Source: Brachycybe producta (taxonomy: Eukaryota > Arthropoda > Diplopoda > Playtdesmida > Andrognathidae). From it: a stretch of 64,000 nucleotides of DNA. The position numbers and the translations under genes were made by a program. Positions 60,050-64,000 of this stretch are shown piece by piece; positions within the stretch are counted from its first letter, which is position 1, and every line of letters begins with the position of its first letter. The stretch spans positions 7,712,228 to 7,776,227 of the forward strand of contig JAUPFP010000007.1 in the NCBI GenBank assembly GCA_036925085.1. Direction: 5' to 3'. A model generated the notes under the pieces. That model ran no database searches. It saw only the letters and a program-made list of their open reading frames with translations, and was not told the origin of the DNA.

Positions 60050-62951
60050 TCTAAGAGAGATCTATGAGTAAAGAAAGGCCAGGACAAGAGAGAACAGAAA
60101 AAAAAAGTTCTTTGGATGCTGCGTTCAAGAGCACAGCTCATCATAAGATGTGATCTATGCGTTCAGTAAAGCAGCCTATAGTATAGTCTTTAGAACATTC
60201 AAGTGTACCAATACAATTGGAAATAAGCTAAAGATGCCTCGCAGAATAAAACAAAATAAAAGAAAAAACACACAAAAAAGTGCTCAACATCCAAGAAAAA
60301 TACTGTCTTCAACAAAATCCTGATCTCAATCCAAAAAAACAAGATAGAAAAAGCTCTTCTTAAAATGCATTTGAAAATAGAAGCAACAAAAAAAAATACT
60401 ACACAAACGAATGAAGAAAACAAAATACAAAACAAACACAGAAAAAAACTCACATTCTCAAGAATAGAGCACAGCGCATTTTAGAAAGTTAAACTAATTT
60501 AGTTTTATAACAGGGCTAACATATTGGTGTTTCAACCGCACCCTTTTTATCCCATCCACTAAAAAAAGGTTCACCACATTGTAATTTATTCGGATAAAAA
60601 ATAGGAAAACAGCTTAAGAGTGAATGAAACAGGCGGGCTCCAAACAGAGAGATAGAATGAAAAAAGCGAGAGAGACCAACACAAAAATAATAGGCCTTGG
60701 CATTAAATCAAATAGGTAAAAAAAAATACAATCAGATATGCGAACATGGATGAAAGGACCATTTATAAAAAGAAGTTCAAACAAGACCAAAAAAAAATAG
60801 TATGTAAAAAATAAAGTATTAAAAAAACCTGAACTATATATTGAGAGAGAGAAAAAAAAACATTACACGCGATTCATTTTCTCAGGATTGCCAAATCAAG
60901 TTTAGCTTATCATGGACACAGCAAGAGACAGAAAGAAAAAAAAAAGAGGCCGGTTGCATCTATCTTGTAAAATTTGGAATGTTGATGGTGTGGTCAACAT
61001 GGCTGCAGGCAATTTTTAAAACTTTTTATACTGGCTTTCAACTAATATTTTGTTGTTGCAAAAATAAGTAGAGAGGGAGACAGCGAGAGATGAGGAGTCG
61101 CGTGGCGTCCACTGAAAATAACAACGGGAGGGATTGAAAAAAGAAAGTTGCACCTGTCGAAAACTAGCCATCCCACATGCAGTTTGTTATTAACTTCAAA
61201 AAGTGAATATATTTATCCCCTGAGGAAAGGCAGATGGTTCCATACCATCCAGTAAAAAGGCGAGGGAGGCAGTCTGCCTGCCTGCCTGCATGCCAGTTTG
61301 CTTGCTTCCATACATATATTGCTCACACATACAAACACACGAGAGAATAGAATTACGCGTGCCAGAATTGGCACACGCCAAAAGAAAGAAAGAAAGAAAG
61401 GAAAAGAATAGAAAACAGAAAAGCACCAGGTGCATCCATTCCCAACATTAGAACATTGTTCCTAAACGGGTCATACTGCTCCTACAGTAGCAACTGCAGG
61501 CTGTTTTTGCACTCCCGTTTAGGGGGAGAAAATTGAAAAGCAAGTAACACTGAAAACAGGGCGAGGCCCTTTTCCCCCTCTCTTAACTTACTGATTGTAC
61601 TTCATGCTTACATGCAAACAATTGCATTTTGACAAGGACGTTCAGTGACTTGACAAGAAACATTTATAAGAAATCGGGAAGGATGTAGTACCGATTTTTT
61701 GTCTGTAAAATAAAATATACACACAGGGGTGGGAGAACTCTAAAAACATCTGCCATTTATTTTATATCCATATACCCATTCTTAAGAAAGTTGCAGCCAC
61801 AAGGACTTTACAAGAATATAAATCATATTGTTTTCGAAGTCTACACGAAACTCTCTTGTGAAATACGTCTTCAAGCTAAAAAAAAAAAAGTGTATAGAAA
61901 ATAAAACACTTTCCCTGAATTCCCTATTTCAATCGCCTGCCTGCATGCTTCATTTACATTTCGTCTAAATTTTCACTTTCTTTTTGCAGTAGACAAATAT
62001 ATACATACACACAATGTCTTTTTGCCTAACATATTACTGTCAAGCCTCTTGTGCAACACAGATATTCTCAGTCGAATTTTAAGATGTACTTTACAGCAAC
62101 TGTTGCTTACAATATGACATTATTTTAAATGCAGCAACTAGCTAACAAAAGAACAAAAATCTTATTATAAAATAACTACTTGTGTAAATTCACATTAGGT
62201 TCTTAGACCGTTTTTATGTTACACCTTTTATCACCTAATTACCAATCAGATCACAGCTTCCAAAAAAAAAATGTTCTCAGAAAATTCCTTTTCTAACTTG
62301 TAATATACCATTTACTCAAGGAAGAAAAAAAATACAGTGCTAAGAATTTGTTATCAGCAAAGTTACTGGTGTATAGCATCTTCTATAACTGTTTTAATCA
62401 AGTTTTGTTGCTAAATGTTTCATTCGTATCATATCAACATTGTGGCAAATTGCATTTTTTTTTTCTGCTTTAAACTGTACAACCTATGGGTAAAATTTTG
62501 GTGCAAAATGGAAAATAGGTAAAAGTGATGTGGAGCTTCTTAAAACAATCAATTTTTTATTAACTCTTTCCAAAGTTACGAAATTGTTCTAGAAGTAGAA
62601 CATTATAACATTATATGGCCTACAACAGATGTCAATGGTGAAGACTGAATTCAAGCTGATCCTAAAATCATATTCCATAGAACCTCATACGTAATATCCG
62701 CTTCCAATTAAACACTTCCCTTTAACTAGCTTTTCTATTAAATGTAATATAGTCATAAACGTTTCCCTACACCTACTAGCTACTAGAACCACCTACTAGA
62801 ACCATATTAAGGATTAATTTTTATTACACTATAAAATATTTTATTCTAAGACTTCTTCTTCAAGTTAATAGTTGCCATCTTTCTTTCTTTCATTTTTTTT
62901 TAACAAAATAAGAAATTGTAATCAGTCTTTTTTGGTTTGTTTGTCTATTTA

Positions 62952-62953
<2 letters not shown>

Positions 62954-62982
<29 letters not shown>
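62954..62982. repeat. (TA)n microsatellite
   Basis: About 29 bases of AT dinucleotide repeat. Confidence 0.95.
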
Positions 62983-62984
<2 letters not shown>

Positions 62985-63133
62985 CTAACATTTTCACGCA
63001 GAGATGGTTAATGTCAACTGGTGAAGTTATTAATGTTCATCAGGACTAACATTAATTACAGAACTGTCAGGGACAAAAAGAAAAGAGAAAAAATTTCAAA
63101 TACGCTTTAATATGATAGTATTTTTTGTGTGCT

Positions 63134-63137
<4 letters not shown>

Positions 63138-63203
<66 letters not shown>
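63138..63203. repeat. (TA)n microsatellite
   Basis: About 66 bases of AT dinucleotide repeat. Confidence 0.95.
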
Positions 63204-63205
<2 letters not shown>

Positions 63206-64000
63206 TTTTTTAGCTACATAAAAAGGGGCATTTTTTCTCAAATATAAGAAGACGTAAAGATACATGAAAAATAATAAAAATTGAGTAGCTATATAGCGTG
63301 CAATATGTCGTATAGTTTGCGGAGATGTTGAAGAGTTAGGAATGGAAAAAAAAATTGAAACAAACCAAACATTGCAAAAAAAAGAACGAATTACGAGAGA
63401 AAGAAAGAAAAGTATAGAAAAAAAAACTTGGATGATCTCTCTCTGTCTCTGTCGAATTCAACATAACGAAATATTTCATATTTTTCTTGGGCCAAAAATA
63501 GTTTCAATTTCAAGTATTCACGCTTCGAGTAACTTTAAGAAAAAGTCGCGTGTCTAGAATATATATAAGTACATCCAATAGGGGTTATATACCATAGAGA
63601 ATTATAGTAGAATACGAGCTATTAGGTCAAAGACAAATTAGTGTGTAGTTATCTAAGTTTCTCTAAGCATGATTCCCCTCCCATCCCTATACTTTTTCTC
63701 TGGTATTTTCTTTCTTTGTATGTATTTCTATACATAAATATCGATAGGAAGAAGAAGACCATGAAGTGAGTGAAACATACATGTACATATAGCAAGCCGG
63801 ATAATTGGTCATCTTTGAGCAAGGATGTGGAACGTAAGTGTGGCTAACATACAGAGACATTGAGAAAGAGAGAGCGAGAGAAAGAAAAAAAAATGCATCA
63901 TTGGTATACCGTGAAGACAGAGATACACACAAAAGCTAAAAGAATCTACATGTTATATAAGAAAATGTTGAAGATGATTAAGATGATGGAGTATACAATT

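Larger units (their letters stand above)
59393..64000 (+). other. Probable first intron of the plus-strand gene, no exon seen
   Basis: The stretch follows the phase-1 donor at 59392. It is AT-rich with A-tracts, a GAT run at 60020-60049, TA microsatellites at 62954 and 63138, and purine-rich patches near 60650, 61085 and 63390. I found no acceptor followed by a recognisable domain in the expected phase on the plus strand, and nothing convincing on the minus strand. Confidence 0.5.

Overview
This is an AT-rich stretch of animal (metazoan, most likely invertebrate) nuclear DNA. The evidence is GT-AG introns between immunoglobulin (Ig) domain exons that are all in phase 1, very long introns, many microsatellites (mainly TA, GA, ATT) and a dense layer of short non-autonomous transposons. 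There is no sign of prokaryotic gene organisation. I cannot fix the phylum from the sequence; a mollusc, a chelicerate or another large-genome invertebrate would all fit.

The main gene lies on the minus strand and occupies about 3.6-57.3 kb. It encodes a secreted or membrane Ig-superfamily adhesion/recognition protein. Its first visible exon (ending at 57075) encodes a hydrophobic signal peptide. A 39.4-kb intron follows, then five exons of one Ig domain each: a V-like domain at 17310-17648, then domains at 15033-15377, 9904-10221, 4618-4977 and 3621-3890. Every junction I could place joins phase 1 to phase 1 and restores an open frame, and the Ig-Ig linkers read naturally (V-x-Y-x-P type). 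The gene runs off the left edge, so the remaining ectodomain and any membrane anchor are outside the window. Domains 2 and 4 carry acidic Ser-Gly motifs resembling glycosaminoglycan attachment sites. The layout and domain 2-4 motifs recall the sidestep/nectin/kirre type of adhesion protein, but orthology is not established.

A second gene probably starts on the plus strand at 59305 with another signal-peptide exon ending in a strong phase-1 donor. The two signal-peptide exons face away from each other across about 2 kb (57.3-59.3 kb) that is visibly richer in G+C and CpG than the rest. This looks like a divergent promoter region.

The introns hold mobile-element fossils. At 10.6-13.0 kb there is a nested locus: inverted-repeat arms (one carrying a tRNA-derived SINE-like head) flank three head-to-tail non-autonomous Helitrons, the first of which contains a solo LTR with 4-bp target duplications. 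Further short elements are a hAT-type MITE (8-bp duplication) inside a TTAA-flanked palindromic MITE at 18.1 kb, two more copies of that family at 28.4 and 31.1 kb, a different TTAA-flanked MITE at 39.8 kb, a TAA-flanked Harbinger-like MITE at 52.0 kb, and other inverted-repeat elements at 16.2, 32.7 and 48.7 kb. An old palindromic family recurs at 4.2, 29.8 and 48.4 kb. I see no rRNA genes, no convincing functional tRNA genes and no CRISPR. Most of the 17.6-57.1 kb interval is non-coding intron.
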